NCBI GenBank assembly: GCA_029298735.1
Contig: JANSLP010000206.1
Coordinates: 1-57,299, forward strand
Length of the DNA stretch: 57,299 nucleotides
DNA from: Ophiostoma sp. CBS 140.51
Taxonomy: Eukaryota > Ascomycota > Sordariomycetes > Ophiostomatales > Ophiostomataceae
Direction of reading: 5' to 3'
Shown here piece after piece: positions 1-12,209 of the stretch. Both the position numbers and the translations under genes were made by a program. Numbering within the stretch: position 1 is the stretch's first letter; each line of letters opens with the position of its first letter. Below the pieces are notes generated by a model that did no database searches, was not told the origin of the DNA, and saw only the letters and a list, made by a program, of their open reading frames with translations.

Positions 1-604
1 AGTAGGGACCCAAAGAAGCCTCCCAAGAAAAACGAATAACGGATATGAATGAATGCCGGCCAGGCAATGACAGGACGGGAAGCAAAGAAGCAAAAATAAA
101 ATAAAAATAGTACAAAAAATATGAATAGAAATTCACAAGAAGTCTAGGTGTCGTACGGAGTATGGTGAACGGAGAAGTTCGGCCCTAGAATGGTCTCAGT
201 CTCGGTGAGTCACTTTTCTGCACGTGTTCAAGAAATGTCAGGATAATAGTTTGTAGTTTTGTTATTATTGGTAGTAAGATAGTAATACAGTAGGAGGTCT
301 TTTTGGATGATGAAGATGAAAGAAGATGAAGACCAAACACCACCGAGTACGAGGCTGTGAAGGCAAATCAAGATCCAAAAGAGAAAATGTAATAGGAAAA
401 GGAAAAAAAAAACACCAACACCTCCGAATGTTACCAACTGCCCGCCTTTCCAATTCCAACCTCCCCCAATGAGAGAAGAATAAAACAAATGAAAACCATA
501 CAAAAAGATTGTAACACCAGTAAAGAGAAGAAAGACAAGAAAAAAACAACGCTCGCTAGCAACGAGGGGCCTCCTCCCAAGAGGTATTTTATGGCCACCT
601 CTTT
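1..604. other. 3'-flanking region, no gene seen
   Basis: This stretch lies downstream of the minus-strand phosphatase gene, whose stop codon is at 605-607, and probably contains its 3' UTR. No coding frame resembles a protein: the open frames across 228-608 translate to low-complexity aromatic and serine-rich strings. The only distinctive element is a perfect TACGGAGTA word at 154-162, annotated separately. Confidence 0.6.
154..162 (+). repeat. TACGGAGTA word, exact copy 1
   Basis: Exact 9-base half of the palindrome TACTCCGTACGGAGTA, in the non-coding flank downstream of the phosphatase gene. It is one of five exact copies in the window; see the finding on this word. Confidence 0.7.
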
Positions 605-3604
605 TCATATGAATTCATCAATGGAACGCACAATGGGCGTTTCGCCCTTGGTGGGCGGGCTGCGTGGATCATCCACCTGCGGGGGCCGGCCAAAGGGGAA
701 GAAGGGATCGCGCGGGAACATGGTTTCCCGTGGCGAGAAGAGCTCGTTCGACAGCTCCTTATCCTTCTCCTTGTCGTCGACATTGCCCGGCGTCGGTGGC
801 ACCTCGACAAAGCGCACGTCACCACCCGACGACACCTCGGCCGAGAATTGCGGCTGATGGTCGTGCAACTGGTCGTGCAGCGGGTTGTTCGTCATGGTCT
901 CGGCGCGAGGTGACATGAGTGGCTCGTCGTCTTCCACATAGGCGGGGCGGACGGTAATTGTTTGCTCAGGCACTGGCGACGGCTTGACGCTAATGCTGGG
1001 TAGGTTGAAGAAGGACGTCTTGAAGGTTGGCGCAGGCGGGGCGTTGATCGTAGTAGTAGTAGTAGTGGTGGTAGTGGTAGTTTTGGTAGGAATAGGGTTG
1101 CTGAAGTTAATGGGCGCAAAGGAAGGGCCCATGTTACGGGCCAGGATGCTGTCCAAGCCGTCACTGCAGGAGCTGCGTGGCGGAGGGAATCCTGGGCTCA
1201 GGAGCGGGAAGCCTGACGACGAGGGATTCGATCTCGAGCTGTCGGGGAACTCGCCAAAGCGGTGTGCAGCAAAGCCAGGCGAAGGAGGCGGGCGCATGAA
1301 GCCGCCACCACCCATGCCATTGCCAGCCCCTGGCAGAGTCAGGCCGCCGCTACCACCAAAGCCCTGGGACATTGGTGGCGGGTTCAGCTTTGGTGGCTGC
1401 AGGGCAGTCGATGTGAATCCAAAGTCGAACCGACCAAACCGCTGTGGGTCGTTCTCGTCTTCCTTCTCATCCCAAGAAAAGCTGGAAGGTGCCGAGGATG
1501 GGCCCGGCGAGATGGCTTCCCGGCTGTTGGGCGTCGAGTTACCTCGTGGCCGCATGGGGCTTCTCTCTGGGCTGCGCATTGCTGCGCTCCCGCTGCCGTT
1601 CGAGTCCTCGGCAGGCAGAGGAGCAGACAGCGGCTCCTTGGGCGAGATTTCAATCGCATCCATGGAAAGGGCGGCACGGTGCTTGGTCGGGCTCCGGCCG
1701 GGACGCAGCCAGGAGCCGGAGGTCGAGGCTCTCCGCTTGCCGACCTCCTTCTGGAAATCTTGCAGGCAGTACATGAGCCGCATGTTGGGGCTGATCCATC
1801 TGCTCTTGGCCTGGGCAGCATAGTACGAATCGTTGACGCTCAATTCCGGGTTTTGGTACATGCCGTATGCGATGATCAGACTGGCCGATCGGCTGGCGCC
1901 CTGCTGGCAGTGGATCAGGACCTTCTTCCCGTCCTTCGTCCGCTTGTCGATCGTTTCGCAAAGTGTCATAAGATCCTGGCCAATATCGGTATTATGGTCC
2001 CAAGGAATGTGGATGTACTCGGGCTCTTTCAGGGTTTGAGTGGCTTTTGGGGTAGTGGGGGTGTTGTCCTCATTGTTCGCGTCGGTCGCACCAGTAGGCT
2101 CGGCTAGCGTCAGGGACAATGCAGGAGCTTTCCGCTTGAGGCGGGAAGAGGGAGAGGGAAAAGTTTGTGTGAGGGTTTGTGTCGCCTCCGGAGAGGTAGC
2201 GCTGGGTTCAATGACCATTGGTATCGTGGTCGGCTCCATCACCATAGGAATGCTGCCATTTGTCTGTTGGGAATCTTCAGTTGCAGGTGTAGCCTCCTGA
2301 TCCTGCTCCATAACCGGCTCCATAATCGGAGTCAGTTTTGGCACAGAGATTCTCAGCTCGTCCAGCTGCGGCGGCGATGGCTGCCGTTGCTGCCGTGGCG
2401 GGGGCGGGGACGGCCGTCTCGGAGCCTTTGCGGCGTTGAACTTAAAGGGGTTGTTCACCTCGCGGGCCACATTGATGACAACGTCGAAACGCGACGCCTC
2501 CTCTGCTGTCGGCTCGAGGTACAAGTAGACATTGTCGTCGTAGATGGCAATCGGGCCATCGGGGTAGCCGGGTGTCTTCTGGTCCTCGTTGTTCTCGACC
2601 TCGTGGTACGGCTCAAACTCGTACGCGGCGCGGTTCGCTATTTGCGCGCGGATTGGTGATTCCTCTTCGAGAATTGTTGCGTCAAATCCAGTCGGGCCAG
2701 CCGGTTTGGAAGGGCGCAGGAATTCAGAGAGGCCGGACTCGTTGCGCTCGAGAACGGTAGGAAAGGACATGCCACCCGGAGGGCCAAACGTCGAGGACTT
2801 GAGCGACGAAAGAATGTGTGGTGACGATGTCGAGTGCTTCAACGCGCGCCGCTGGAGAATAGGCGGGATCACTAGGGATGGTGACTGCGGTACCTCAATT
2901 GCCGTGGCCTTGAGTTCGTGGGTTGTTGTCTTTAAGCTGAGCTGGCTAGGTTTGCGCTTCATGGCGGGGATTTGTGGCTTGATGAACGAGGGCGAAGTCG
3001 GTTCCGAGATCTGCGTCGACGCTGACAATGTGGGCGACACGAACGGCGGCTGAATAGACAGACCCTTCATGTTGCGCGCGCGTCGTGGTGAGGGCGAAGT
3101 CATGGGCCGCTCAAGACCGGGACCGTTGTTGCTATTGTTGTTCGGGTCAATGACCGATAGCGAAGCCAGGCCAACTGACATGGAGGAGAAACCGCCAAAA
3201 GATGGACCGGGGAAGGCGGCGAGCGGCACGAGGTTTATTGGTGAGTCGGGCGAGGAGGAGGGCGAAGGGTCGGAGAGGGAGGACGAGTCGGTACAAGACA
3301 TTGTGGTTGTTGGCGACGAGTCGGCCGACTCGGACATTTGTGTGGACGTGCTGTCGTGATGGCGGTGCGACGGATCAGAGAGCGAGGGTGGCGCAGCGGC
3401 GCCCGTGTTGGCGGTTGTGGAGGAAGGATGAGCGTGGCTGTTCAGCTGCTTTTCGGCGAAGCTTGAGCCGGGGAAGCCTATTATTTTGGGGTCGACAACG
3501 GTGACTGTGCTCTGGTCGTCCATGGTCTCGGCGCCCAAGTCGAAGACGGACATAAAGGACGGTATTTGGTCCTCGTATAATCGGGGTGCGGTGGCCGAAG
3601 GCAT
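605..3604 (-). CDS. Dual-specificity MAP kinase phosphatase (Msg5/Pmp1-like)
   Basis: A 999-residue protein expected to dephosphorylate the activation-loop Thr and Tyr of MAP kinases in cytosol or nucleus. The catalytic signature is HCQQGASRSAS, with nucleophile Cys566 in the HCx5R loop, preceded by YIHIPWDHNTDI, which supplies the general-acid Asp. The domain opens near residue 345 with DGPIAIYDDNVYLYLEP and VVINVAREV and ends near 600; about 120 Pro/Thr-rich residues are inserted between its halves. The N-terminal 340 and C-terminal 390 residues are low-complexity Ser/Pro/Thr sequence. KRKPSQLSL (216-224) and KRKAPALSL (490-498) fit MAPK D-site docking motifs. I chose ATG 3604 because no in-frame ATG lies upstream (the frame reaches back to a TTG at 3958) and its context has A at -3. 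The domain is certain; assignment to Msg5 rather than another fungal DSP is inferred from the domain sequence. Confidence 0.88.
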   Translation of the reverse strand: MPSATAPRLYEDQIPSFMSVFDLGAETMDDQSTVTVVDPKIIGFPGSSFAEKQLNSHAHPSSTTANTGAAAPPSLSDPSHRHHDSTSTQMSESADSSPTTTMSCTDSSSLSDPSPSSSPDSPINLVPLAAFPGPSFGGFSSMSVGLASLSVIDPNNNSNNGPGLERPMTSPSPRRARNMKGLSIQPPFVSPTLSASTQISEPTSPSFIKPQIPAMKRKPSQLSLKTTTHELKATAIEVPQSPSLVIPPILQRRALKHSTSSPHILSSLKSSTFGPPGGMSFPTVLERNESGLSEFLRPSKPAGPTGFDATILEEESPIRAQIANRAAYEFEPYHEVENNEDQKTPGYPDGPIAIYDDNVYLYLEPTAEEASRFDVVINVAREVNNPFKFNAAKAPRRPSPPPPRQQRQPSPPQLDELRISVPKLTPIMEPVMEQDQEATPATEDSQQTNGSIPMVMEPTTIPMVIEPSATSPEATQTLTQTFPSPSSRLKRKAPALSLTLAEPTGATDANNEDNTPTTPKATQTLKEPEYIHIPWDHNTDIGQDLMTLCETIDKRTKDGKKVLIHCQQGASRSASLIIAYGMYQNPELSVNDSYYAAQAKSRWISPNMRLMYCLQDFQKEVGKRRASTSGSWLRPGRSPTKHRAALSMDAIEISPKEPLSAPLPAEDSNGSGSAAMRSPERSPMRPRGNSTPNSREAISPGPSSAPSSFSWDEKEDENDPQRFGRFDFGFTSTALQPPKLNPPPMSQGFGGSGGLTLPGAGNGMGGGGFMRPPPSPGFAAHRFGEFPDSSRSNPSSSGFPLLSPGFPPPRSSCSDGLDSILARNMGPSFAPINFSNPIPTKTTTTTTTTTTTINAPPAPTFKTSFFNLPSISVKPSPVPEQTITVRPAYVEDDEPLMSPRAETMTNNPLHDQLHDHQPQFSAEVSSGGDVRFVEVPPTPGNVDDKEKDKELSNELFSPRETMFPRDPFFPFGRPPQVDDPRSPPTKGETPIVRSIDEFI
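1050..1083 (-). repeat. Trinucleotide repeat coding poly-Thr
   Basis: A GTA/GTG trinucleotide run inside the phosphatase gene encodes about a dozen consecutive threonines in the low-complexity C-terminal tail. It is a likely length polymorphism. Confidence 0.8.
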
Positions 3605-5660
3605 TGTCGAAAAGGGAGGAGGCGGAACTCGGAAGGAAGGTCGAGAGGGAATGGAGGAGAGAGAGGCGAGGGGCCTTTGTTCGTCGTAGGTGCTGCTGCT
3701 GGAGGATGTGCCGTCCGGTCTCGTTGGCAGAGTGCCGGCGTGGTCGTTGGGAGTCTCCAGCTTTGCTTCTGCTGCGCTGAGACCCAGTACACGAGAACCG
3801 CCTGGGTGTTGTACTGGTCGGAGGGAAAAGGCGGGAAAGAGAAAGAGAGAAAGAGAGGAAAAGAGAAAGATAGAAAGATAGATTGAGAGCCGAATATTAA
3901 GAGTCGAAAAGGACGAGAAGATTGGTTCCTGTCGCTGGGAAAACCAGTAACGCAGCAAACAAGAAGTTGATTAGGGCGGAGTTTGTTGAGTGAAAGAAAA
4001 CGGCAAAGAAGCGAAGCAACAGTTCGAGAGAAGGAGGGCTGAAAGACAAAGGCCGGCCGAAAGAGAAAGAAGAAAGAAAGAAGAGGTGGAAAGCAAACGA
4101 GTTTCTGGTCTAGGGAGGATCTAACACATTGTCGATTGTACCGTAGTAGAGTCGAAAGGCAAGCGCCGCGGGGGTCGAGAGAGGAAAGAAAGAAAGAAAG
4201 TAAGAAAGAAGTCAAGAAAAGGGAATAAAAGGAAAGACGAAAAGCGAAAAGACTAAAGCGGACGCGAAAAGAGGAGGAGGATATTTGAAAGAGAGGCGAG
4301 CGCAAGTCAATACGGCGGGCGTCGTTCAGTCGGACTCTCTCGAATCGTGGCGGCGATGGAAGGGTTTGGTGATGTTCCCGAGAGGAAGAGAAGAAAACAG
4401 GATAAAGTGTAAAAGAAAACAAATAGGAGAGAGGGAGAGAGAATTGGGCGGACAGGAACAGAAGTCAGGATACGTTTGGGTGTGGGTGAGTAGAGTTGCG
4501 GGAAGGAAAGAGACAAAAGGACGAAAAGACGGCCAGCAAACGGATTTGACTAGCGCTGGGTGTGCGAGGGACAAGGGACAAGGGAGGAACGAGGAGGGGG
4601 AAACCAGAGAGAACGAAGGAAAGAGGCGGCGGGTGAGATGTGAGGCGCTGTAAATGCACGCCCGTCAGTCTGTGAACGTTGAACAGGGAAGGAAGGACCA
4701 GAAAACAAAAAAGGCCTGGCGGTTCGGGTCTGCCTTTGTTCAGCAACAGGATGGAGACCAGCAGGGGTTTGCCTGGGAATTGGAAGGGGATGGGGATGAT
4801 TGGAGGGTGGTGGAGTTCTTGTGTGGAGAGGGAAAGCGCGAGCGACAAACGGAGAAAGAACGAGGGTGGGATCGAAGACCAGAAAGTTGGTGCTGAGGAA
4901 ACAGGGCCGTTCTTCTCGCCTGGGCGGGAAGGTCTGAGAATAAACACAAAGAAAGTATAAAAGAGGGGGCGGCACGAGCGACGGGCGGCGGCCACGGGTA
5001 TGGCAGTCGCGACCAGTGTGCACAACTCTACAGAGCAAGTACTTGTATTTTATGTATTGTGTGTATGATGAAAAGGGAGGAAGGAGCGAGCGGAACCGAT
5101 GAATAGGCGAATAGAAAGGACGGCGGATCGAGGGTTCCAGGTCGAGGGCCGAACAAACGTCGAGGGCGCGTGGGAAAGAAGACGAGTAAGATCTACAACA
5201 AGCAGACACGAAAGAGAGAGACAGCGCTTTGCGCGCAACAAACAGCGAGCGAGACACAGAGAGCAGAGGATTCGAATGGGGGGAATTGCGGTCGTGGTGA
5301 AGCCAAAAGAGCCAAAAACAGGCACAGAAGAGAAAAGCGGGCCTCGCGTGGGCGGCTTTGCCTGTCGTTCCTTCTCGTCTTTCGCTTCTGTCGCCGTTGG
5401 CAGGAAGAAGTCGCAGTCGCACTTTCCCTCCAGGCCCTGCGCGCGGGAAAGCCAAAGTGTCGTGTTGGAGCGTGCATGCTGTGGCTTACTGGTAGGGCGC
5501 CCCACTTCGCTCAGTGGCCGACGAATCAGCGCGCACATCGCCAGCGTCTGGAACACCCATCCCCTGTCCGGGCGGCCAATCAGCACGCGGCAATCTGCTG
5601 GAGCGGCGTTTCGACTGGTTCTGGCGCCTACTATAAATAGAATCTCCAGCCAATGGGCGC
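3605..5660 (-). promoter_or_regulatory. Long pyrimidine-rich leader and CCAAT/TATA promoter of the phosphatase
   Basis: Read on the minus strand, 3605 to about 5300 is strongly CT-rich, as is common in fungal leaders and core promoters. At its far end lies a compact promoter-like cluster: CCAAT at 5576-5580, TATAAATA at 5632-5639 and CCAAT at 5650-5654, with other AATC-type sequences nearby. No convincing coding frame exists here; the open frames are translations of CT-rich DNA. The simplest reading is a promoter near 5.6 kb and a leader of up to 2 kb for the phosphatase gene. The cluster could instead drive a plus-strand transcript, because TATAAATA reads on that strand. Confidence 0.4.
4185..4212. 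repeat. GAAA-type microsatellite
   Basis: Tandem GAAA units (CTTT on the minus strand) in the purine-rich leader region upstream of the phosphatase gene. One of several simple purine tracts there. Confidence 0.6.
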
Positions 5661-5896
5661 TCTTGCTCCAAATTTAACGATGTGAGAGGGAAGGAGAGAG
5701 GGCCATTATTATGGCGAGGGACGAGGAAACGAGGAGGCACCCTCTCCGTCGCAGGGGGAAGGTGCAGTCGGTGCGGCCTTTTTTCCAGTTGCATGGTGCT
5801 CTTGCCTCTTGCCGCTTCATATTCTCCGTTCTTTTGCATCTGGCCTTTTCAGTTCACCAATATGGAGTATGAGTGCACGATATTTCGAGGATTCAA

Positions 5897-5910
5897 ACTC
5901 CGTACGGAAT
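5897..5910. repeat. Near-complete palindrome ACTCCGTACGGAAT
   Basis: Matches 13 of 14 bases of the palindrome ACTCCGTACGGAGT, the closest to a full-length palindromic member of the word family in this window. Non-coding. Confidence 0.6.
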
Positions 5911-6848
5911 ACCGCACCGAGGCCCTGGCCGTTTTGTTGGCGCCGTGGCGTCTTGCATCATTTTATTGCAGGTGTCCTGGCCGCACTCGCTGGCCGTCCT
6001 CGTCCCGTCCTCTATGTGCGACTGAGACGGCCGTTTTGCTTGAACAAATACATAAGGTCCGCGATATTGACAACATTGCGAGTCAGGAATAAACGCGCCT
6101 GCTCCTATTTTCTTTTCTTTCTGTTCCTAGAATACCTTTGCCGCCCAAAGTGCGCCTGTTGTCTCGCCAGCCACGCCGCACCCAGCAGGCCGTGTGGCCG
6201 CCCATGCTTCTTGACAGGGCCTGGCCGGTCCTTGAAATCGCATGGCAAAACGACAAAACGATTGAAAACGACGTTGTCAAGACGAAAGACGAGAGCGAAG
6301 GCTCCATACTTTCGTACTGCGACGTTTTACGGGGTAATATTACGCAGCTGGGCGCGTGCTGCGCTCTCGTACCCCTGGCTGGTTGTCACAGCGGGTTTTC
6401 TTTCTTTTCACTCTTTGCTTGTGCTCTCGTCCTTTTGTCGTCTTGTGCTCTCTTTTCTGCCCATCTGCCCTGCCTGCCCTTCACCACAATCCCTGTCCCT
6501 GTCCTGCCTGGCCGCTTGTCCCGCTCTGCCACTGTTCCTCGTTCCCTTGTTCCCTCATCACCCTTACCCTCAACATCCCTGCTTGTTTCTTCCTGCCCGA
6601 GGTGTCAGCTTCTTTTTGTTTCCCCCATTTTTTATTTTATTTTTATTTCCTTTCCCAGGGCCTGGCCTTGCCCAGAGACAGAACTAATTTCTCAGTTCCA
6701 GGTCTACTTTCTTTTTTCAGGGTGGTCTGGCACGACCTGGTCTGGTCTGGACGAGTGGACAGCCTGGATGGATTTGTGGATGACAAGATGACAAGAGCAC
6801 GCAAAAAGGGCCACCAACGGATCTCGTCAGATGCAACAGATGCAACGA

Positions 6849-6866
6849 TACTCCGTCCTCCGTACT
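6849..6866. repeat. Direct double copy of the CTCCGT word
   Basis: TACTCCGTCCTCCGTACT: two CTCCGT cores in direct orientation, related to the dispersed TACTCCGTA word. Non-coding. Confidence 0.5.
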
Positions 6867-9800
6867 TTCATGAAATCATCTGCCTGACGTCTGAAGCTCT
6901 CAACATCTGAGCCTCTTTTGCGTGTGTGGATTGCTGTCGTCGGCCCGTCAATGCCATTTGAGGACCGCCGCACGATCTCGTCCCAAGTTGACTGTTTCGT
7001 CGCCTGTCGTACCCCTGAAGCAATGGGGCAATGGAACGCTGAAAGGCCCCTGGCCAGCCCATTGTGCTGTCTTCTGGTGCTTTCTGGTGTTTCTGATGCT
7101 TCGTTGCTGGGCCAAGGGCCCCTGAACCCCGGTAAAAGGAAAGGCCTGAACAATGGACAGTTCCCCTTGTCATGGGCTTTCCTGATTGCCGTGTCTTTTG
7201 ACATGCGACGAAAAGAAGGGTTGAAAGGGGTCGAGGGGGTCCTGGCATGGCATTCTCGTGCTCCTTCTTTTCATATTCGATGCAGGAAAGGTGAAGGAAA
7301 GGAAAACAAGACCCTCTCTCTCAGCCCCTTTGCCGATGGCAATAAACAATGCTGCAACAGGGCTTGGCCCTCGGCATGTTCTGAGAATTTTTGGGAATAT
7401 TATTAAGCTGTCATATGTAGTTTCTAGACACATACGAAGCAAGATGCATCACATAATGAAGCTCCTCCGTGTTGCATAAAGGACTGTTGGGAAATGCAAG
7501 CCTTCACCGCTTCACCACTTGCATGCTTGTCTACATGTATTACACGGAGCAACGAGGCAAAAGTCACCTGCAGGGACCCAGTGCTTCCCGTGTAGACGTT
7601 CCCCTTTTCATTTTCCTCCGCCATGTCGTCTTCTGTCCTTCCATCTGCACGTCTTTAGCTGTTCCGTTCTTTTTGCAACTGTTGGAAAATCGGATTGGAA
7701 CGACCCGGAGCACAAAGAGCACAAAGAAAAGAAGGTTAGAAGGCATCGAAATAGAACGCCCTCCTACTACGACATCACGACGACGCGTTCCTGAATGGTC
7801 CCAGGTATTCCCTGCTTGCCTCGGGAGGACGCGAACTGGCCCCAAGACATACCCCGGCTAGGGTCAGACACGCGACTCTCACCTCTTCTTCCAGGCCGCA
7901 GGCGTCATCAGAATGAGCCCCTCTTATCGTGGAGTATCTTATGTATTTCTTACTCGATAGATTATCGACGGCACGAAGACGACGCGAACTGAAGAAAATG
8001 GAGAAAAATGTGTGTACTCAGTAATGAGCGTGCCAAAATAGTACAAAGCTCAGTACGTCAGCCCCGAGCAAAACGAGATGTTGGTTAAGATTAAATTAGA
8101 CCAACGATGGCGGAGATGATGGGCAATCGAATCTTCAGCACCCTGGGATAGTACAAAGTATGGATCCAAGACCCCCAAGATAGAACCCAAGATACTAAAA
8201 AGACGTGATATGACCGAAATGCTATTTTTACAACCATTCCAAGACAAGGCAAGATGTTCGTTCGATCAGTGTTCAAGATTTCATTGGAGAAAAAGACAGA
8301 ACAAGTGTGCTCACCGTGGTGAACTCTCATAACATATGACAACCAGCCGAGGCATCAGAAAAAAGAAGGCAAGTGACAAGACAAAGATAGATCGATACCC
8401 GAGAAATCAGAAAGAAAAAAAGAGGCCTCTGCTTCTCACCGAAATTGACTCCCGACATCTTGCTTCCTTTTTTGTTGCCTCTTATTTCTTCTTGTCAGCC
8501 TCGAATGTTTGATTTTGCCGTCTTCGTTCAGCTCATTCAAAACAAATGACGCCTCCTAAGCCTTGGGGGCCTGGGCAGTTGACCTGAAATCTACTTCGTT
8601 AGAAGCTGGAGGATTTCACGAGTCGATGCTGCCAACCCTCAAAAGGGGCAAGGCTGTGTGTTTTCTGTGGTCCTCCTCTTTTTTTTTTTCTTTTTTTGCT
8701 TTTTCGTCTTTGCTGCTTGTCCACTCTGCCCACCATGAGCCACCTAGGGCCACCTGGAGCCACCTTTTCTCCCGAATAAAAAGGCTCCAACAGGACAAGG
8801 TTTCCCCCGGACAAAACCTGAAACGCTACCAATTTGGCGTGCTTCCCACCCTTTCTTCTTTTTTGAGAAAGAGAAGGATCCACACACACATTTTGGACTC
8901 GGCTCGCAGACGCAGACTGGCAGACTTTCGTCGCGTACGTTCGTACTCACAGCACAAAATCGTGCACGTCCACCATCGCCTCGTTTTTTCTTTGCTTTTT
9001 CTTATTCGGCCCTCTAATTCAAGAGTTTGTTTTCCTTCTATTTTTGCGTCCAAGCTCCCTGGACCGCTACGAGTAGCTCCCGGATCGTGAGTGCACTTGG
9101 CCCTGTGAAAGGAAGTAATAGTGGACTTTCAAGTTCTGAACTCGAGAGAGATGTTGCACAACGCAGGGTCCATGGAGCTAAAATGGCACCAAATATCCAC
9201 AATTTATCTCCCGGATTGCACCGTGCACGCTTGCACTGCAGATGCAGACAAGAGAAAAAAAGATGCGGTCTCACAGTTATCGAAATATCAAAGATGCAAA
9301 TATATTGTGGAAGTAGATAAAAGAGACAAGCCAGACTCCAGAATTTGAATTGAACAATCTCACAGTGCTTTTGTGGCTGCACCAGCACCAGGGTGAGGAT
9401 AAATAAAGGATCGTGCATGCATATGAGGATGGATCACTGATCGAAAGAAGGAAAGTTGCAATCGCAACTCAAAAAAAAAAGTCGAAACAAAAGGAAACAA
9501 ACAAGAAACAATACGACTACGACGTTGTACGGAAGCTCCAAAATGTGGCGAGCACGGGAGAAGCCGGGTGACTGCATCTGGAAAGTAAACAAAAGATAAA
9601 AATAATCAAAATTGAAAAGGGTCAGAACAAACAAGGTTGTAGATATCAGCACATACAAAAGTACTGTTTGCAATCCTGACGGCCTCGCTTCCACGGGCAG
9701 GAGCACCCCGGACTGAACGGGCCTTCCTCCGAGGTGAGCCATGCTATCCTTGCAGGCTGTCAACTTAATACGGAGCACATCAACTGAGATATATCTTGCA

Positions 9801-12184
9801 AGGCACTTGACGTTTGTTGATTTTGGCATATCACGATGCCACGGCCGGGATACCCAGCACGAACGTGGCCGTGTGCTTCCGTAGAATAAATACCGTGTCT
9901 CATGAGTGCTTGTATGGGGGCCTGCGAGTATTATATCGACCCCCGAATAGTGTTTTGCATTGAAGGAATAGCCTCGAGGAAGTACAAAATGCGCGAAATT
10001 TGAGTTTCGAACGGCATGGTCAAATCCAGGCACCAGCAATGAACACATTGCAAGATGTGCTTCAGAAAACGAAAAGTAGAAGTAAAAGCCGCAGAAAGCA
10101 AACAAATATGAATTTCTATATACCTGGAACCCGTCACAGACAGATTGCCGGGCGGGCGGGAGGTGGAGGCTGTTACCGTATATATGGTATCTTAAGCATC
10201 GTCTTTACGGTTGCCATCGTCGTGGTTGCTGTAAACAAAACAAACATGGGTAAATTGAAGTCCAAATCAAGGTGGAAGACGGTAAAAGAATACAATGGTA
10301 GAATGGGAAAGGGGAAATTGGTCAACCGGATGAAATCAAATACCACGAGGTATACTACGGATGAAATTCAATATCATGATGGATATAAAAAATTGCAAAC
10401 TAACATCTGCAACAGCCGCCTCGGCAACAACAACGACACGGCAGGTATCCCGCAAGGCTGAAATTTTGTCATGCAAGAGAAAGATGCGAAACAAAATAGA
10501 GTTGGATGTTGTAGATGGTGCTGTTTTCGTCCCCCACGCACACCCTCTTTGATCATGAGAGATCGAGATCGCGTGCTCCCATCTCTGGATTCCCGTTTCT
10601 GTTTTGATATGTCGGTTGCCTGTCTCGCCTGGTCAGCACAAAAGCCGTACCGTCCCGGCTTGGACGAACGCCGTGGGAAGAGGACCACGGAGGAGAAACT
10701 GTTTTGCGTGTAGGCGAGTTTCAAAGAGATGGAAGAGCACCTGAAGCAAGCTTTGAGGATATGCAAGACACATGGATATATCCCGTATGCTTAAAAAGGG
10801 GAAGACGCAACAGACATGGTGACGAAACCGGTGATATATGCCCGAAAGTCTAGAACCCAGGACCGCGGGCGAGGTACCTGGATTCAGGCACGAACATGTG
10901 CGTGCACATCTCGGGTTCTCGTCATGACCGGTGTGTATGCTCCGGTTGAATTTTGATGCCTGCCACATGGCATAGTGACGAATTGTTTGAATATTTACGT
11001 CTCGGTGCACGTCGAATGGGCACATATTTTTGTCTTTGATATTTCTTCTCGAGGCGTTCACTTTGCTTTTGGTTACAGATGCTCACCCGCATCCTACCCG
11101 AGGTCTTCCTATGCCTATGATATCATGGCTCTGTATTTTCCTCAGTCTCCCGACATATATCTACCTCTAACGCTACCCACCAGCATGCCGCGGCAGCCTA
11201 TTTGTCTCACAGCATAGGTTGTGGTTTGCTTCATGTCAGCTAAACATAGCTTGTTATGAAATTTTGTGCACACGGCATGAGCTTTGTTGTGCAGCAGCAC
11301 ATGGCCATATGACAGCGTACAAAATGAGTGAGGCAGTTTCAAGACGTCCAAACAGGGAACATAAATGAAGGCATGTGACGTGATAAAAATGCTGTGCATC
11401 CTCCGCTGTGTATGCATGTGTTGCCGGCTTACTCCATTTACTTTTTCGATATATTGTGCTGGTGGATTGTGTGTTGTGTCGTGTCACCTCTGTCACAGGT
11501 TGAAGCCTCACCGTGCTGCCAAGCAGAAGGAGGAGGAATGCACGACGTCAACTGCAGAAGCGATGCATCACTCTAGACCGGGTCTACCTCTGAAACGAAA
11601 ATGTTAAAATATGGAAGGAGAGGTATGCTGTTGTAATCATCATGGGGTTCATGTTCGATTCTTACAGCCCTCTCCATAACACCAGTAGCTTTGAGACTAC
11701 AACAAAGGCATCTCCTTCTATGCCACGGATAGCGCATCGTTCAAAAAAAAAAGCTACAGAATACTTCCACTCTTACAATATAAGACTCTCTATTGTGACC
11801 TCAAAAGGACACTGCACAAAATAAAGAAGAGGGGTGGTGTGGCGATCAAACGGTTCTGGTGTGTACGGAGTTGAAGTATCAGCCCCTCTCTCACGCTCCC
11901 ATTCCCGCCAGCTGGACGAAACAAATACCTCCTGTGTAGCTGTATCAAAAGTAAGAATGACGGGAGCTGCCCGTAATACACATACCTATTGTGCACATGT
12001 TTGTTTGTTTGTTGAGTCACGAAGAGGGGAGGGGTCGTGATGTCACTGTTGTGTTTTAGATTGGAGGAGCTGTTTGTCTCTTTTTCTTTCTTGCTTGTTT
12101 GTCATCGTGACGTTGAACACGGGACTGTTATCATGTGCAAAGAGCTCTCTTTGTTTTATTCTTCTATTTTCACTTCATCCGCCG

Positions 12185-12209
12185 TACGGAGGCACCTTCG
12201 TACGGAGTT
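12185..12209. repeat. Two tandem TACGGAG cores
   Basis: TACGGAGG at 12185 and TACGGAGTT at 12201, 16 bp apart in the same orientation, in non-coding DNA. A third copy (TACGGAGTT) lies at 11864-11872. Confidence 0.55.

Noticed and set aside
984..1823. 279-codon plus-strand frame inside the phosphatase gene
   Set aside because: Shadow of the coding strand; the poly-Val run simply mirrors the poly-Thr repeat.
3605..3958. 118-residue N-terminal extension of the phosphatase
   Set aside because: The frame is open but has no ATG (it starts at TTG), and ATG 3604 has a good context. It is treated as leader.
5809..6687. 292-codon plus-strand frame in the left gene-free region
   Set aside because: Cys/Leu/Pro/Phe-rich low-complexity translation of CT-rich DNA with no domain.
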